From contig CAJNOL010000233.1 in assembly GCA_905250125.1 (NCBI GenBank), positions 99,513 to 163,512 on the forward strand: a DNA stretch of 64,000 nucleotides. Reading direction: 5' to 3'. A program made the translations under genes and the position numbers. Positions within the stretch are counted from its first letter, which is position 1. Each line of letters starts with the position of its first letter. Of this stretch, positions 11,644-25,400 are shown in pieces. Origin of the DNA: Rotaria sordida (lineage: Eukaryota > Rotifera > Eurotatoria > Philodinida > Philodinidae). The notes under the pieces were generated by a model, which was not told the DNA's origin, did no database searches, and saw nothing but the letters and a program-made list of their open reading frames with translations.

Positions 11644-12843
11644 AGATAGAATCAATTATAACGAATAGGAGTGAAGCACGTGCAGTTATATCGTTGTCGG
11701 CTGAGCTGAAGTTAGAATACAGAAAGATATGCGATTCTTCCTTTTTATAGACACGAGCGTACGTAGACTTCAAAGTATTTAGTCCGAAAGAACATGTTAT
11801 TATTATAAAACTACTTTTTCTTTTCCTCCTCTTTTTCATAATCTTTTAATCAGCATAACAAAAATATAAACCGAGTACATATGTATCTTCTACCATAAAA
11901 AAAAAATAAAACTTAGATTATTTTTCCTTTTCATTATTTTCATTCGTTTACATTATCTCGTGACTAGAAGTCACGTGATACAAAACTACGGACATGTATC
12001 ATACAGTTTTCAAATCGATATTTGATAGAAGTGCATTTGAGTACAATAAAATGTACACATATCAATCGTGTAACGTAAAAAAAAATATTTCTTAAGAATA
12101 AAAATTCAAGATTATTCCTGTTGAGTTTGACTTCAGTTTTCATTTCTTTAAATGATTAATCATTTATATTTTCCTTCTTTTTCTTTTTCTTTTTTCGTTT
12201 ATCATTGAAAACATATGATGAACTTATACATTCTGTTTATGTCACCATCTCGTATGTCTTTAATACTTGGTTTTTTTTTGTAGCGAAAAAGAAGAAAAAA
12301 AAAAGAGTAATGAAAAAAAAAACGCAAGAGCAAAAAAAAAGAAAGAGATAGAGAGAGAAAAACGAACACAACAAAATGAAGACTTCTTGATTCTCATGTA
12401 TGTGACGATGCATATTGTTCGCTGGTGCCATACAATCGACATATAGACAGACAATGACACATGATTAACGTCATCAATGGTAGAAGAAAAGAAAAAAAAA
12501 CGAGTGTAGATTTTAAAGAACAAAGAGACAAGAAAAAATGAACAGAGAATATAAGAACCGTACACGTCAAAGGATATAAGGATCACAAAAGAAGACGACC
12601 GATATTTGCTTTGTTAATAATTTGGTTGCTGGAAGACAGATGTTGATTTAGTCATTATATTTACTCCGTTTACAACGATGAAAATCAAGCTGACGAATAA
12701 AAGCATGTACAAAACATGAGAAAGCAGCAACCAGGAAAACCACACACACTCACATAGGTGACAAGAATAATAATAAAAAAAAGAAAGAAAAAGAAATTGA
12801 GTATGTGGATTGCTTTAAACTTTTCCTATTCTGAATAAATCTT
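11644..12843. other. Intergenic, A/G-homopolymer-rich
   Basis: Contains long purine runs at about 12285-12360 and 12480-12500. It lies between the 5' end of the small gene and the 3' end of the FMR1 homologue, so it must hold the promoter of the former and the 3' UTR of the latter. No motif could be assigned. Confidence 0.45.
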
Positions 12844-15800
12844 TTATTTCACACCATTGCTCTGTTGTTTTGACGTTCGTTGACCTTTCGATCCACCACT
12901 ACCACCATTTATTGTTTCTGATGTTGCTATATTATTTGTATCAATACCATTATTCGACGAAATTTGTTGAGATTTTTTTGTTGACATTTGTTGTAATTGT
13001 CCACTGCTATTATAATTCTCATCATAATATTCATTTGTATTGTTGTTGTTATTGTTATTATTATATCGATAATTACCACGATTACTACGAGGACCACCAC
13101 TATATCGATAACGTTGTGATGTATGTTGATCATTATACTGTTGTTGACCTTCTAAAAAAACAACAAAAAAAAAAATAATAAATTAAATCTTGAAAAAAAA
13201 TTTAATAACCATTCATATCTTGTGTATCAAATGTAGTACTTTCATTATCATTATTTCGACGACGATCACCATAACCTTCAAAAATAAAAATCCAAGAATT
13301 AATAATTAATATAATAGTTTTTATAAATTTTTGTTAAAATGAAGCAAACATGCTTATGTTATTAGAGAGATAAAAAGTGTTATGTTTAGAAACATGCGAT
13401 CGGTTATCTAGTTATGTGTCAAAAAAAAAATGTTAAAAAGCAATGAAAATAGCAGAATTTTATTCATATGCACACCTTCATGAATAGGTAATGGTGGTCG
13501 ACCACGTTTCCAACCACGTCGACCACCTCGTCCACCAGCACCTCTGGGTAGTGTAGCCGACTGTATCATACTGTCTGTACTGTAGCCAATCTCTTGTTGT
13601 TGTTCACTATCGACCTGTGCCGACCAGTCACGATGTTTTCGACTAGTACTAACCGACGATGATGCTGCATCACCACACTCGCTGGCTTCGTCTGTGAAGA
13701 TAAATATGATTATCCTTATTTCTCATACGGGACAATATCTATTAAAATGATATTTTTTTTTTGTTTAGATTGAAACTTACCACCAGTACCAGCATCACTA
13801 TGTGTACCACCACGATATGAATTATTAGCAAGACCTCGACGTCCACGATTAGTATTACCACTAGCAAAATTAGTTGATCGACGTGATGATTGATTATTAT
13901 AATTATCAGCACGTTGTTGTTGCTGTTGTTGTTGTTGAGGATATTGTTGTGGATAACCTGAATCACGATAATTTCGTACATTACCAGTATTACTCGTTCG
14001 ATCAAATTCGTAACTAAAATTATAAAGAATAAAATAGTTAGTTGAAATTTCAATAATTGATAAAATTGGTATATTCAAGTGATATGAAATCTCTTTAAAG
14101 TCTTTTCACTCTCAAAAAGTTGTTAGTTCCTGATATTGTAAAAAAAAAGAAGATTAATCAATATGTTTATTCCTATCTACTATTAATGCATGTCGATGAT
14201 GAAAGATATCAAGCTTTTGACGCTAGACTTATTTTTTATAAATAATGAAGTAAAAATCAATTGTTAACATGCTATACTTTGAAAATTATTGGCGATCATA
14301 ATTCTTACATTTACGAAGAAAAGTCTCCAAATGATCAGTCGCTTTTAAGTTGAGACTACATTCAATCAATAGAGTCTAGCGAATAGGTAAATAATCAAAT
14401 TGTTGAGATATCAAAGTTCTAATAGATTTTTCCTGCAAGGCTCCAATTTTCAAGCAAAATCATACTATGGAATTTTCACCTGAGACTTTGCTCATATAAA
14501 GGTCCCTCTCAGACTAGTTTTCTTTAACAAGAGCACTCCAAGATATCAGTCTTTAAATAACATCCATGTTTTTTATAAGCTAGTCTAATCGAAGTCACTA
14601 TGTGAGCAAAGTTCACTAAAAATCCGATATCTCAACAATTTGAACCACTCTATAGTATTTACTTATTGACTACGCTCAATCGATAGTATACAGTCCCAAC
14701 TTAAAAGTGATAAATCATTTTGGGACCTTCCTTCGTTAGACTTCATTTAAAGATGCAATACTATTACCAGTGACATCTATGTCAGAACACAATAAATATT
14801 CAAAAGACTTGTTTTGCTATATTTCAACTTCACCGTCAGACAATTAATCGTAATATATTGCGGCGAATGTGAAAGAGAAGTAAAAGACAACTATTATACT
14901 AATCCTTCAGTGGGCTTTGATCTCGCGATTACGTATACAACTGACTATGATAATTCTTGAGTCAGGTACATTCGAATCGCATGAAATTTTTCAGTCCTAT
15001 ATCATAACGTTTTCGGATGACATCAGAGTAAAAAAAAAGATCATTTGGTAACCCAAAATTCTCTATGGATCCTTATTCTATACATTTAATTCTTTTTTTT
15101 TTTAATATTCTTACTTTCTATGCGGAGAAAAAGAATGATAAGTTCAATACCTCGAAAAATAGTCATCTATTTATGAACGTGCTTTTTTAATATCAATAAA
15201 TGGGCATTGTAGCTTTACAGGCTCGTTCAAACAAAAAAAAAGAAGCAATTGATTATAAAGTTCCTTCGAGAATAATCATATTTTGTTTCCGACATCAACC
15301 TATCTTCATCTTAACTTCGATAATTCTAATGGAAACAGACTTTTTTTGGAGAGTGAGAGCCGCTTAAAATCAAACAATTTACATAAAGTTAAATAATATA
15401 AATTCCAAAGTTTGCTTATTAATTTTGTTTTTTCTTACCGTCCATATCGTCCACTTTGATAACCCATATTACTAGCTACATTCATTCCAGTTCCCTGTTG
15501 TGGACCAGCAATAGTACGAAATTGTTCGTTAACTTGAATTTTTTTTTCTTGTAATTCATCAAATTCCTATATAAAAACAAAAAAAAAATTTCAATTCATC
15601 TTAACTTTAGCAATATATATATATATACCTTTAAACAAGCTAAATGATAATCAAGTAATACTCGAGCATTGGCAATACTTTCAGCTGTACCAACAAATAT
15701 AAATGGAACTTGACTCTATCAAAATAATAAAAAGAAAAAAAAAAACTCTTTTTATAAATATTATTTTTGTTTCAATTATTCAAAACATACAGGATGACTA

Positions 15801-17660
15801 TTTTCATCACGTGATGGTGTTTGATCATTATCTCCTTCAATTTTAACACGAACAACACCACTTTTATCAACTATTTCTTGAATAATATGACCTTTTTTAC
15901 CAATAACTTTGCCTAAAAATAAAAAGAAAAAAGATTCAAATTAATTTTAAATATTTTTTGAAGTATTTCTTACCAATAAGATCTCGTGGAATTGATACAA
16001 CATCTTCAGTATATTCAAGTATATTACGTGCTTCTTTAACAGCTTTTTCAGTCTGAAAAAAAAAACAAATATATTTTTTTGCAATCATTAATAAAATAGC
16101 ACAATCACTGCGGGATTAAAATGTAAAACATGATGTAGCTTACTACTGCTAATCACGTGAAGATTATTTTATTCTACGTTTTTTTTTGTAGCACATTTCT
16201 TCATCCCTCTTTTACTTAATTTCCTAGAAATGTAATCAGAAAGTCGTTAATAGACTGTAACGAGTCATTATTGATATACAGTCTACGATTGTATATTAAC
16301 AACATCTGTCAAGGTCTATGATGATTTCTAGTTAGCGTCTGTCACATTCTCTGGAGAGCGTCTGTTATGGTCTTCGAAGAACATCTGAAAGAATCTAGGA
16401 AGGTGTCAATCTTCCAAAATGACTTACATCCCCGAATACTTTAATTGTACAAGTATCATCTTCGACTTCGATTGCTGTTATACCGGGTACTTCGCGTGCT
16501 TTTATTATATTTGAACCATGTGAACCAATGGCAAGACCCATTAATTCAGTTTTTACAGTAAATTTTTCAAAAAATTTTGATGTTTGATTAACCATAATTC
16601 GCTATAAAAGAAAGAAAAAGTAAAAAATTCTTTCATAATATATTAATATGAATGATTTGATTTTTTACTTCAAGTTGTTTTGAAACTTTTTCAGTTTCTT
16701 GTACAAGTTTAGCTTTTGAACGTAAATTTCGAAAATGCATTTCCGATAATATTTGAGCACGACGAAGAGTACTATCATTTTCTGACTAAAAACAAAAGAA
16801 ATATAAAACTAATAAAAAAAAAAAAAAAAAGAAAATCCTCAACTTACAATGACTACAAGACATGAATTTTGTTTGTCATATCGAACAATTGTAGCACCAG
16901 TTGTTCGTTTAAAATCTTTATGATTAGCTGGATTATTACATCTATGAATATAAAAAACAAAAAAAAAAATTTGATTATTTTAAAAAAAAAATAAAAAATT
17001 TACGCTTCTTGAATTTCTTTAGGAACAGGTAATTCTATACGTTTAAACATTGAATATGTAATCGCAGGACTAAAAATACATAAATAGTTAAATATTAAAT
17101 GTTAATATTTATTTATAAAATATACTTTGTATTTGGATAACGAATTTTATCACTAGATATAATATCCGAATAACTAGCGCCTTGAGCACTGACTTTATAA
17201 TCAACAACGAAAAAATCGCCTTTGAACATTTTAGCTGTAGCTGGCCACCAACCAAGTGGTTCGTCTTCTTTTGCTTTTGAAAGTACCTAAAGAATATATA
17301 TATATATATATATGTTAATTATGTAATATGAATTGATATTCATACTTCGCATGGATCACCAGGCGATAATTTTTTTAGATCAACTGATTCAGGTGGAAGT
17401 CGAACACGATTTTCAGAAAAGGGAATTTTTGTTGGAGGGAAGAAACTAAAAAAAAAAAAAACAAAAATAAAATTAATTATTTTAGTATATTTTAATATTT
17501 AATTAATTACTCTTGATCATATTTGACATCAATACCAGTTGTATCCACATCATGAACATATGCCTATATAAAGTTGTTTCATTTGTAAAAACCATATATA
17601 ATAACTTACTTTGTAATAGGCTCCATTTGGATGTCCTACTTCAACACTGAGATCGTTCAT
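12844..17660 (-). CDS. FMR1: FMR1/FXR-family RNA-binding protein (FMRP homologue)
   Basis: Sixteen exons give one frame of 684 aa: 17610-17660, 17511-17563, 17346-17445, 17126-17286, 17004-17069, 16848-16941, 16669-16785, 16428-16601, 15974-16052, 15791-15912, 15629-15715, 15439-15566, 13781-14013, 13476-13691, 13210-13275, 12844-13151. FMRP regulates translation and transport of mRNAs in cytoplasmic RNPs. The N terminus ([20 protein letters not shown]) and [20 protein letters not shown] are the tandem Agenet/Tudor region. KH1 has [21 protein letters not shown] with its GSHG loop. KH2 has [20 protein letters not shown] with the GKKG loop and the Ile equivalent to human I304. [20 protein letters not shown] follows. 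The C terminus holds a poly-Gln tract (about eight Q), an HRDWS segment and a short RGG-type stretch ([18 protein letters not shown]). Intron 12 (1.4 kb) and intron 8 (375 bp) are enlarged by repeats. Vertebrates have three paralogues, so FMR1 here means the family. Confidence 0.95.
14311..14737. repeat. Fold-back element in FMR1 intron 12
   Basis: The left arm contains CGCTTTTAAGTTGAGAC and CAAATTGTTGAGATATC. The right arm contains their inverses, GATATCTCAACAATTTG and GTCCCAACTTAAAAGTG. Arms are about 150-170 bp around a centre near 14525. Right-terminal sequence CCTTCCTTCGTTAGACTT resembles the end of the fold-back at 50.8-51.3 kb. No coding capacity is seen, so it is probably a MITE-like non-autonomous element. 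Confidence 0.75.
14900..15400 (+). repeat. Diverged dispersed repeat, copy 2 (FMR1 intron 12)
   Basis: Collinear with 8510-9200; see that entry for shared blocks. It is inserted in the long FMR1 intron, antisense to the gene. Confidence 0.6.
16303..16404 (+). repeat. Degenerate 23-bp tandem repeat in FMR1 intron 8
   Basis: Units starting CGTCTGT or CATCTG occur at 16303, 16336, 16359 and 16382. The last three are exactly 23 bp apart, for example CGTCTGTTATGGTCTTCGAA. Just upstream, TCATTATTGATATACAGT at about 16265-16282 nearly matches TCATTATTGATATACGGT in an SMG1 intron near 57855. Confidence 0.6.
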
Positions 17661-18301
17661 TTGTGTTTATTAAAATGAATTATATATAATCAGATCGAAC
17701 GCCTTAATGAGGCGACAACAACAACAACGAGAGAATTTGTTAGTGTTAATATATTTTAATACATGCAGTTGACAATTGTTTACGATGTAATTTTTTTAAT
17801 TTGCTTGATTCTCAACGAAAGAGATAATATCTACAATGTAATTGATGGATTATTCAATAGGATTTAGTAAACATCTGACGAATATAGAATAGAATATTTT
17901 TATTTGTTTTAACCATGAACTCACATATTATTAATAATGTTTCTTTCTGTTTTTACTTTATTGTTAAAAGAGTTCGAACAAGAAAGTCAATACAAGGAAG
18001 ACTTGTTTATTTATTTACTATTTTTTCTCCCTTGAACAACGATTCGCTGATATTAGGCTTGATGGTAAATAATGGAATGACCTCTGTTTAAGAAAACATG
18101 GATGAAAGATATTAATTTCAAAGAATATTACAAAAATATTTTTTCAAATAAAATTTAATTTTTTACAATAGTTTGAATATTAATTAATTATGTATAAAAC
18201 AAAAAAAAAAAAAATTATCTAAGATGTCGCACTTTAACATATGTCTGAATAATATTACGCATAAGTTAAAGAAGATGTATTATTTCATAAACGAAAAAAG
18301 A
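17661..18301. other. Intergenic, probable FMR1 promoter region
   Basis: This 640-bp stretch separates the FMR1 start codon (17660) from the stop codon of the upstream minus-strand gene (18302). It must hold the FMR1 5' UTR and promoter. A (CAA)n-like patch lies at about 17715-17732. No specific site could be assigned. Confidence 0.45.
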
Positions 18302-18868
18302 TTAATATTGATTTCTCGTCGATTCTACCGGTCCATGAGACGATACTATCGTCGTTGTAACTTGAGGATTTGCAGGAGGCTGTTCTGTTGAACTATCATT
18401 ATTATTATTAGTCTCAGATAATTGCTGCACAGTTTGTTCATAAGATGGTGGTTTACCGAATATGTCGTCTGACATAGATGTATAACGAGGTGGACATGGA
18501 TAATTATATGGTGGTTGTCGACGTTGATCATTATTATCGATTGGAATAATAGTTGCCATATCGCATTGCTGTTGTTCTAGAAGAAAAAAACGACAACAAA
18601 TAAAAACTTCACACTTTCATTTTTTTTCATACGTCTTCTTAATTGTTTCTGTTTATAACGAATATAGATATACACAAGTACGATAATTATTAACATGATT
18701 GATGGTATTATAACTCCTAAAGCACTAAAATAGAAAAAAAAACAACAAGAAAACGTTAACGTTTTTTTTTTTTTGTTTTGTACAATTTTAATTGTCTTAC
18801 ATATAAGATGATAAACGAGATGAACAATATTCAAGTCTCTGAGTTCTAGGATTAAAACATTCAGCCAT
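18302..18868 (-). CDS. Small single-pass membrane protein with two PPxY motifs
   Basis: Exons 18801-18868, 18615-18724 and 18302-18576 give 150 aa in a continuous frame (the second donor, GTGTGAAG, is a weak match). The short N terminus (MAECFNPRTQRLEYCSSRLS) has two Cys and would be extracellular or lumenal. It is followed by one hydrophobic helix (ALGVIIPSIMLIIIVLVYIY) and a strongly basic stop-transfer run (RYKQKQLRRRMKK). The cytoplasmic tail is Pro-, Asn- and Gln-rich and carries CPPRYTS and KPPSYEQT. Both are PPxY motifs that bind WW domains, typically of NEDD4-type ubiquitin ligases. This architecture recalls WBP1/VOPP1- or Shisa-like adaptors, but the ectodomain is too short to assign a family. 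The role is inferred as a membrane anchor or ligase adaptor. Confidence 0.75.
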
Positions 18869-20910
18869 GTTGATTTGACGTCAGCAATTATGAATAAACA
18901 CACTAACGCACTCGTCAAAAGGTAGGTTCTCTTAACTGAATAACATCGTCAATCGATGTTGTACTTCACATGATCAACAATATAGTCTTTTTTTTTTCAT
19001 TTCTTTTCTCATTCTTTGTAATAAATACGTAGGAAACACATGAAAAAGCACATTCTGTATTACTCTATACCTTTCTGTCGCTCCTGTAACATAGTCCTAG
19101 AAGTATACTCTGATGACTCAACGTCGTCACGCTTGATGCTCACAGCAATCAATGAAAGTTATAATGAGTCAGAAAAAAAAACCTATCTTCGGTTCAATCG
19201 ATATGTCCTTGACGTTATATTATCTTTACTGACTTTATGAGCAGTTTTACATTCTTGGAGTAGTCAAGAAAAAAAAATATATATATAAAAGATTATTTTC
19301 ATTGTAGAATTATTTGTAAAATAATACAATCTTAATTTATCATACAATCATCCTCATATATAATGGAAAATAAATATGAACCAAGGATAAAGACAATGAT
19401 TTCAATGTACAAATGTATTTGTTTATCTTGTTTAATATTGTTATCATTCAACTAAAATACTATATGTAGTTTTTTTTTTCTTTTATTTAATTATTGATTT
19501 TGAAATTCATGAAGAGTATCTTGAATTTCTCAAGATGAATATAACAATTAAGAGATTATATATTTTTCTTTTTTAGAAAAATTGCAAATTTATTCAATAA
19601 TAATATTTACTAGTAGAATATAAATTTTTATAAATTTCTTTAGATTCTATAAAATCTACTATCATACAAATTTATTCATTTTTAATTTCGATTGATGAAT
19701 AACGTACATATTTTCACATCAAACTTGCTTACAAAACATTTACTTCATTCATCTAAATTATATTTCAAATTAGACATAATAACTGTCACTCATAATTAAA
19801 ATTTGTACTGGATTTTATTCAAACGCTATTGTTTTTAGTGATTAAACAAAAACATATAAACAACGGAAGTATGTATCTATGTAATTTATAGTTGTCGCTA
19901 ATAGTCCTGTAAGCAAGTAAAAAATATCATCGAAATGCGAATCCTTTATATTTCATATTTTGATGATCAATAGACCGTGACGATCATTTATTACGAATAA
20001 AAATCAGGATTTGATTAGCCTTCAAACCAAACAACTACAAGGTCAATATAAATTTTTTATTTAGACAAGAATAATTTCAAAATTAACAAGATAGTTTCAT
20101 TCGAGAATTCAATATTGCCTCTATCACTAATAAAAATTTCATATCAAATAATTGTAATTCGTTTGATTTTATGAAATTATCTTTGAATACTATTAGCATA
20201 AGAGTTGATAAAATTCTAGATATATTCAACTGTTGTCTTTGAAATTTTTTGCAGCGAATTATCTGCTCTAACCTAATTTCATGGTTATAGCTATTAATAA
20301 AGCAAAGGTCTACACGAAAGCCATCCAGAATAATTCAAACTATTGCACTTTAGCATCACAGTAGATTAGAGTCTCTTATCTATGACATAGTAATGACATG
20401 AAAAGTTCTATCTGTCAGTAAAAGGATGGATAACAACACTTCAAAACAATGACAAGTTTAAAAAAAGCCTTTTTTTTTAAGGTCTAAGAAGAAAAACATT
20501 GTATATTGTCTAAATTCGATGTAATAAGATCGATCCAACTTTACCGAATTCTGTTTCTTGTAAAAATATCAAGCAAAACAAAATATTAATGCGCATATTG
20601 TATGTCACATTCACATATGTTTCTTCTATAAAGAACAATTGAATCTCATTCTTAAGAAGTAATTTTTCGTTAGACATTAAACATGTTCGAAATAAAAAGA
20701 TGTTTTATAATTGTCCAGACGTCCTATTATTAAACATAAGCTTTAAACTATTTTGAAATGTTGTTTCTACGTGACACGAACAAAACGTTTTGACTTTTAC
20801 AGTCCATGTTAAATTAAAGTATAAAAATGCAGCTCAAGTAAAAACTATTAGAAATTGATTACAACGATCAACTAGATAATGAGAAATATAAGTGTAGAAC
20901 AATTGTATTC
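18869..20910. other. Intergenic stretch, nothing recognised
   Basis: AT-rich DNA upstream of the PPxY gene, with no conserved frame. The plus-strand frame at 19040-19240 has no recognisable features. The promoter of the PPxY gene presumably lies near 18870-19000. Confidence 0.45.
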
Positions 20911-21414
20911 TTAAGTTTTCTTCTCGATGGTAATAGCTAACAAAAATCTGAGAAAAAAAAAACATTGGTGTAGCTGGAAAGATTTTCTAGTAGGTCCGAT
21001 GATTTCAACAAAATTGCTTGGATGAGAGTCTGCGGAAAATTAAGTTTCCTAAAATCAGCTTTTAGGAAAAGATTTTATTTGATAGAGTAAGATGAAATGT
21101 CTTCATCGAACTGCATTCAATTTACAGAACACTTCGAAACGTCAAACATAGCAAAAACATTGAAATTTTCAATAAAAAAAAAAAGAGAAAAATAGGTCTT
21201 CTGTAAATTGAATGCAGTTTTATGGAGACGTCTCATCTTACTCTATCAAATAAAATGATTTTCTAAAAGTTGATTTTATGAGCCTTAGGTTTCCATAGAC
21301 TCTCATCCAAGCAATTTTACTCAAAATTTTCGGACCTATTAGAAAATTCTTCCAGCTACACCAATGCTTTTTTTTGCTCAGATATCTTGTTAGCTATTAA
21401 GAAGAAAATCTTAA
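20911..21414. repeat. 500-bp fold-back element
   Basis: Nearly the whole segment is an inverted repeat centred near 21165. Left-arm blocks such as TTGCTTGGATGAGAGTCT and GATAGAGTAAGATGA recur inverted on the right as AGACTCTCATCCAAGCAA and TCATCTTACTCTATC. Arms are about 210-230 bp with roughly 80-90% identity by eye. A partial relative of the right arm lies at 56280-56600. No coding capacity. Probably a MITE. Confidence 0.85.
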
Positions 21415-22426
21415 TAATCAAGTATTAAAAAATAGCAAAACATAATTCATATTATATTTATATTCTTCTATTTTTCAATGAAACAAATAAATCAATTATT
21501 TGAATAAAACTACATATTTTGCTTTTATTCATCAGAATTGATCAAAGACAAATATTTAAAGACAAGCAGAGACAAGAAATAATAAGTTTCATCATTTTCT
21601 CATTTGTTTTTCAAAAAAAAAGAAAAAGATAAACACCAGATATAGCCGACAATGAATGAAGACGATACAAATCAAACCAAAAAGGAAAAAACAAATGACA
21701 TAAGTTTATCCACACACACAAATATTTTTAAACAATTTGAGATTTTTTTGTTATTCTTCTTTTTTTTTTTCGTCACAGAGGTATCAAAAACAAAAACAAA
21801 CAGACAAGATATATATTTTTATTTTTCTTTTTTTTGTTTCGTGTGCAAAGGATTATCAGACATTTGATTTGAACAATAAGCAAGAAGACACAAAAAAACA
21901 AAGTGCAGCACTTTTTTTTCTGTATATATTCATGAAAGAAAGAAATGAATGAATGAATGAATGAATGAACAATCGCGCATTCGTCTAATCTACTACACAG
22001 TCTAACTCATCCAGAAAGAAAGAAAGAAAGAAAGAAAAACGCATATAATAGATATATGACGTGTGCGCGAGCAATTTATTGAACAGTTATCACTGAGAGA
22101 CCACGCACAGCGCACAGTAATTTCCCTACATGGAAGCAAAAGAAGAAATATAATTCCTGATTAATCTAGGAGGAAATAAAAGATAGGAGCATAGCCCACT
22201 TTTGAAAAAAAAAAGAAAAATAAATGTAGGCTGCACATAAAGAAACAAAAGCAACGACTACAACCACAGTGAAGAATAATTAGATGGATAGATATTGATT
22301 TTCTCTTTGTAAAAAAAAACAAACAAACAAACAAACACATAAACTCACTGTTAATAATTAATGAATAAAGAAAGAAACAAAAAAAAAAACCAAAAAGAAA
22401 TTGCGAGAGACATTTATACACACGGA
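21415..22426. other. Intergenic with simple repeats
   Basis: Microsatellites: (GAAT)n at about 21945-21970, (GAAA)n at about 22013-22036, and (AAAC)n at about 22312-22336. A and T homopolymers are frequent. No gene seen. Confidence 0.6.
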
Positions 22427-22438
22427 TTTATTTTTATT
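22427..22438 (-). terminator. Tandem AATAAA poly(A) signals of the PIM-like kinase
   Basis: Two AATAAA hexamers on the minus strand (22433-22438 and 22427-22432) lie about 36-47 nt past the kinase stop codon. Confidence 0.55.
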
Positions 22439-22473
22439 TTCTTCTTTTTTTTTTTCTTATCCATTCAATATTA

Positions 22474-25400
22474 TTAACCTTTAACCCAAACATGTTCAAG
22501 TAATGATTCAAGTGATGGTCGTCGATCAGGATTTTGTGCTAGACAACGTTGTATTAAATTTTTTAATTCAGCTGATAGATGTGGTTTAAGAGCTAATTTA
22601 TATCCAGTTATTTCTTCTTCACTTTCAAATGGTAAACTACCACATACCTATATAAAAAAAAGATTTTAAATCGAAAAAAAAAACAAAAACATTATACGAA
22701 CCATATCATAAAGTAATACACCAAGTGTCCATACAGTTGATGGTACACCTGTATAACGTTTTTTTAATATATATTCAGGTGATTTATACTGTTTTGTTCC
22801 ATGAAAATCTGAATAATATGATGTTGAAGATTTATAAATGGCACTGGCACCAAAATCAATTAATACAAGGGATTCTGTTTCAAGATCAACTAAAATATTT
22901 TCACTTTTAAGATCACGATGTACAACGCCTTTTCTAAAATAAATCAAAATATTAAATCTCTTCGTACAGATATCATTACACTACTATACAAAGGAAGAAT
23001 ATCCTTAACTAACAACAGATTCAATAGCTGGATATCTTTCCTATACTATCTCAAGGCAATGATTCTCGACGCCTGGATTTATAAATTTCCGACTGAAAAC
23101 AACTGGCTCGATATAAAATTCTATGCATTATAACTAACTACAAGAGTAGATTATACATCAAAACGTAGTTATATCACTTTAAAAACTTTCTGTTACAAAA
23201 CACAAAAAAAATTCTTCGCATCAATACAAATTCAAAATCGTGTTTTAACGATGTAGCGGTTAACTATTCAAAGATAATCTTTACTAACAAAGCTTTATTT
23301 CTAATGTCAATATCTCGAAATTTTTATTGACTGAAGTCTCAATACCACCTACGGAATAATAAATCTCAAATCTGATAATGATTTATTTTTGTATCATTAC
23401 TATTTTAATTATAGTCTATAGATTTTGCAAAATATTATTTCTACATCTTCTTTTGTGTATTCAATTTCAATAATTTTCATCTTAGACTATAATTAATCTC
23501 AGTTTCCATCGAAGAATTACTTTATTTATTATTCTACACTCAGTAGGAATCCTTTAGTATATCATATTTCTAATAATTTGTTGTCGTACCGTAACATAGC
23601 TAAATTAATGTGAACTAATTGTTGAAAGAATTTTCGTGCTGTTGATTCACTAAGACGTCCACGATCTTTGGCTTCTAGAAAGTCAAATAAATCTTGACAA
23701 TTACGTAGACGTTCCATGACTAATATCCAATGTTGAGCATTCTCAAAATAATCAAAAACACTGATAATACCTAAATTAAAATAATAATAATAATAATAAT
23801 AACAAAAAAAATTCTTCTATATTTTCTACCTTGTGTTTCATGTACAGCTTTATGTAGTAAAATTTCAGCTGGATATTTTTTTTGACAAATCATTAACCAA
23901 TTTTTTGTTTTTTCTTTTGGTATAAATTTTACTACAACTTGTTTATTGTCACTTAAACGAATACCTTCATGTATATCAGAAAATCCACCACTTCGTACAA
24001 AATCACCCAATTGATAATAATCACAAAAATTTGATTTTACAGAATCAAAACGAACCATATTAAATAAATTTTGTTCAATTGTTAATGAATCAATAGGTGA
24101 ACAATGTGTAGTTGTGGTTGTTGTTTTTATTGGTACAGCCATAGGTGTATTAGAATTTGTTATTATTGGATTATTTTGTGTACGTGTTTGAGTAATATAA
24201 ATTTCTTTTTTAGTTGGTACTGATGATGATGATGATGACGATGATGACGAAGATGTATTTGAACCATTTGATTGAAATTGTAATTGATCATCTTCATATG
24301 GACGATATGTATTAAAACGTTTTGTTATTGTTGTTGAATTTTTATCATTAGAATTTGTTGATAACGATGATGATGATGTTGATGTTGATGTTGGTGTTTG
24401 ATCTTGTTCACGATAAAATCCAATTGGTAAAATACGTGTAGACATGAATGATGATGTTTCAATATCTTCGTCAATAGATGATGATGAAGATGATGATGAA
24501 AGAGAAAATATAGCTACACCACCAGTATTATGATGATCTTCATTTATATTAAGAGATGATGATGACGATGATAAAGATGATATTGAGTCCACCTCGGATA
24601 ATTTTTGATTTTGACTTTCTATATACAAATAAAAATAAATAAATAGATTAAAATAAATTCAAAATTTTTTAATAAAATATTAAAATATCATAAAACACAA
24701 ATACACATATGCTTGTTCTGTTTGCTTAGTTTGACCGTTTAGAGGCAATGTACAAACGGCTATTTTTTCTTTTTTTTTTTTTTCTTCTTCTTATTCTTTC
24801 TTTCTGTGTATAGAGTCAGTCGGTCGATGTCCATCGCATATGTATATGTATGTATGTATGCGCGTCAACACTTCACCGCATTTTTTTTCTCTTCTCTTTC
24901 TCTCTCCTCTCTCTTTCCATTATTTCTTCTTCTTTTTTTTCCTTTATATTAACCCAATTTATGTACGTACGCTCAATCATTTGCCACAGCTGAAACGAAA
25001 ATGTACTCGTCCGTCCACGAACGAAACTGTCCGATGATACTATTTTTCTCTTGTCTTGACATTTATTCTGTCTTCTTTTCTCTTGTCAGTGCAATACGTT
25101 TTTTTTTTCTTCTCTTCTCATGTCGGTTTTTTTTTTGCTCCTCATCCAATACCATTCTACTACACATACGTCCAAGGTTGCATCTTTATATGGCCTACAT
25201 ACTGTGCAAGTTGTCACACACTTTCTAGCTGATGTTGTTACTGGTTAGAGTTACGTAATATGCAGAAGAAAGACAAAAAAAAAGAAAAAGAAAGACGAGA
25301 AAGAAAGACTTGTCAAAAATGATTCGTTGCCTGATGTTTGTTTGTTCAACAGACGACTATATATGAATGTATTCTAGCTCTAACCACAAAAAGAAAAAAG

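Noticed and set aside
12870..13178. 102-codon plus-strand frame rich in His and Tyr
   Set aside because: It is the antisense shadow of the last FMR1 exon.
19040..19240. 66-codon plus-strand frame
   Set aside because: No domain, no splice or poly(A) context, and length is within chance expectation.
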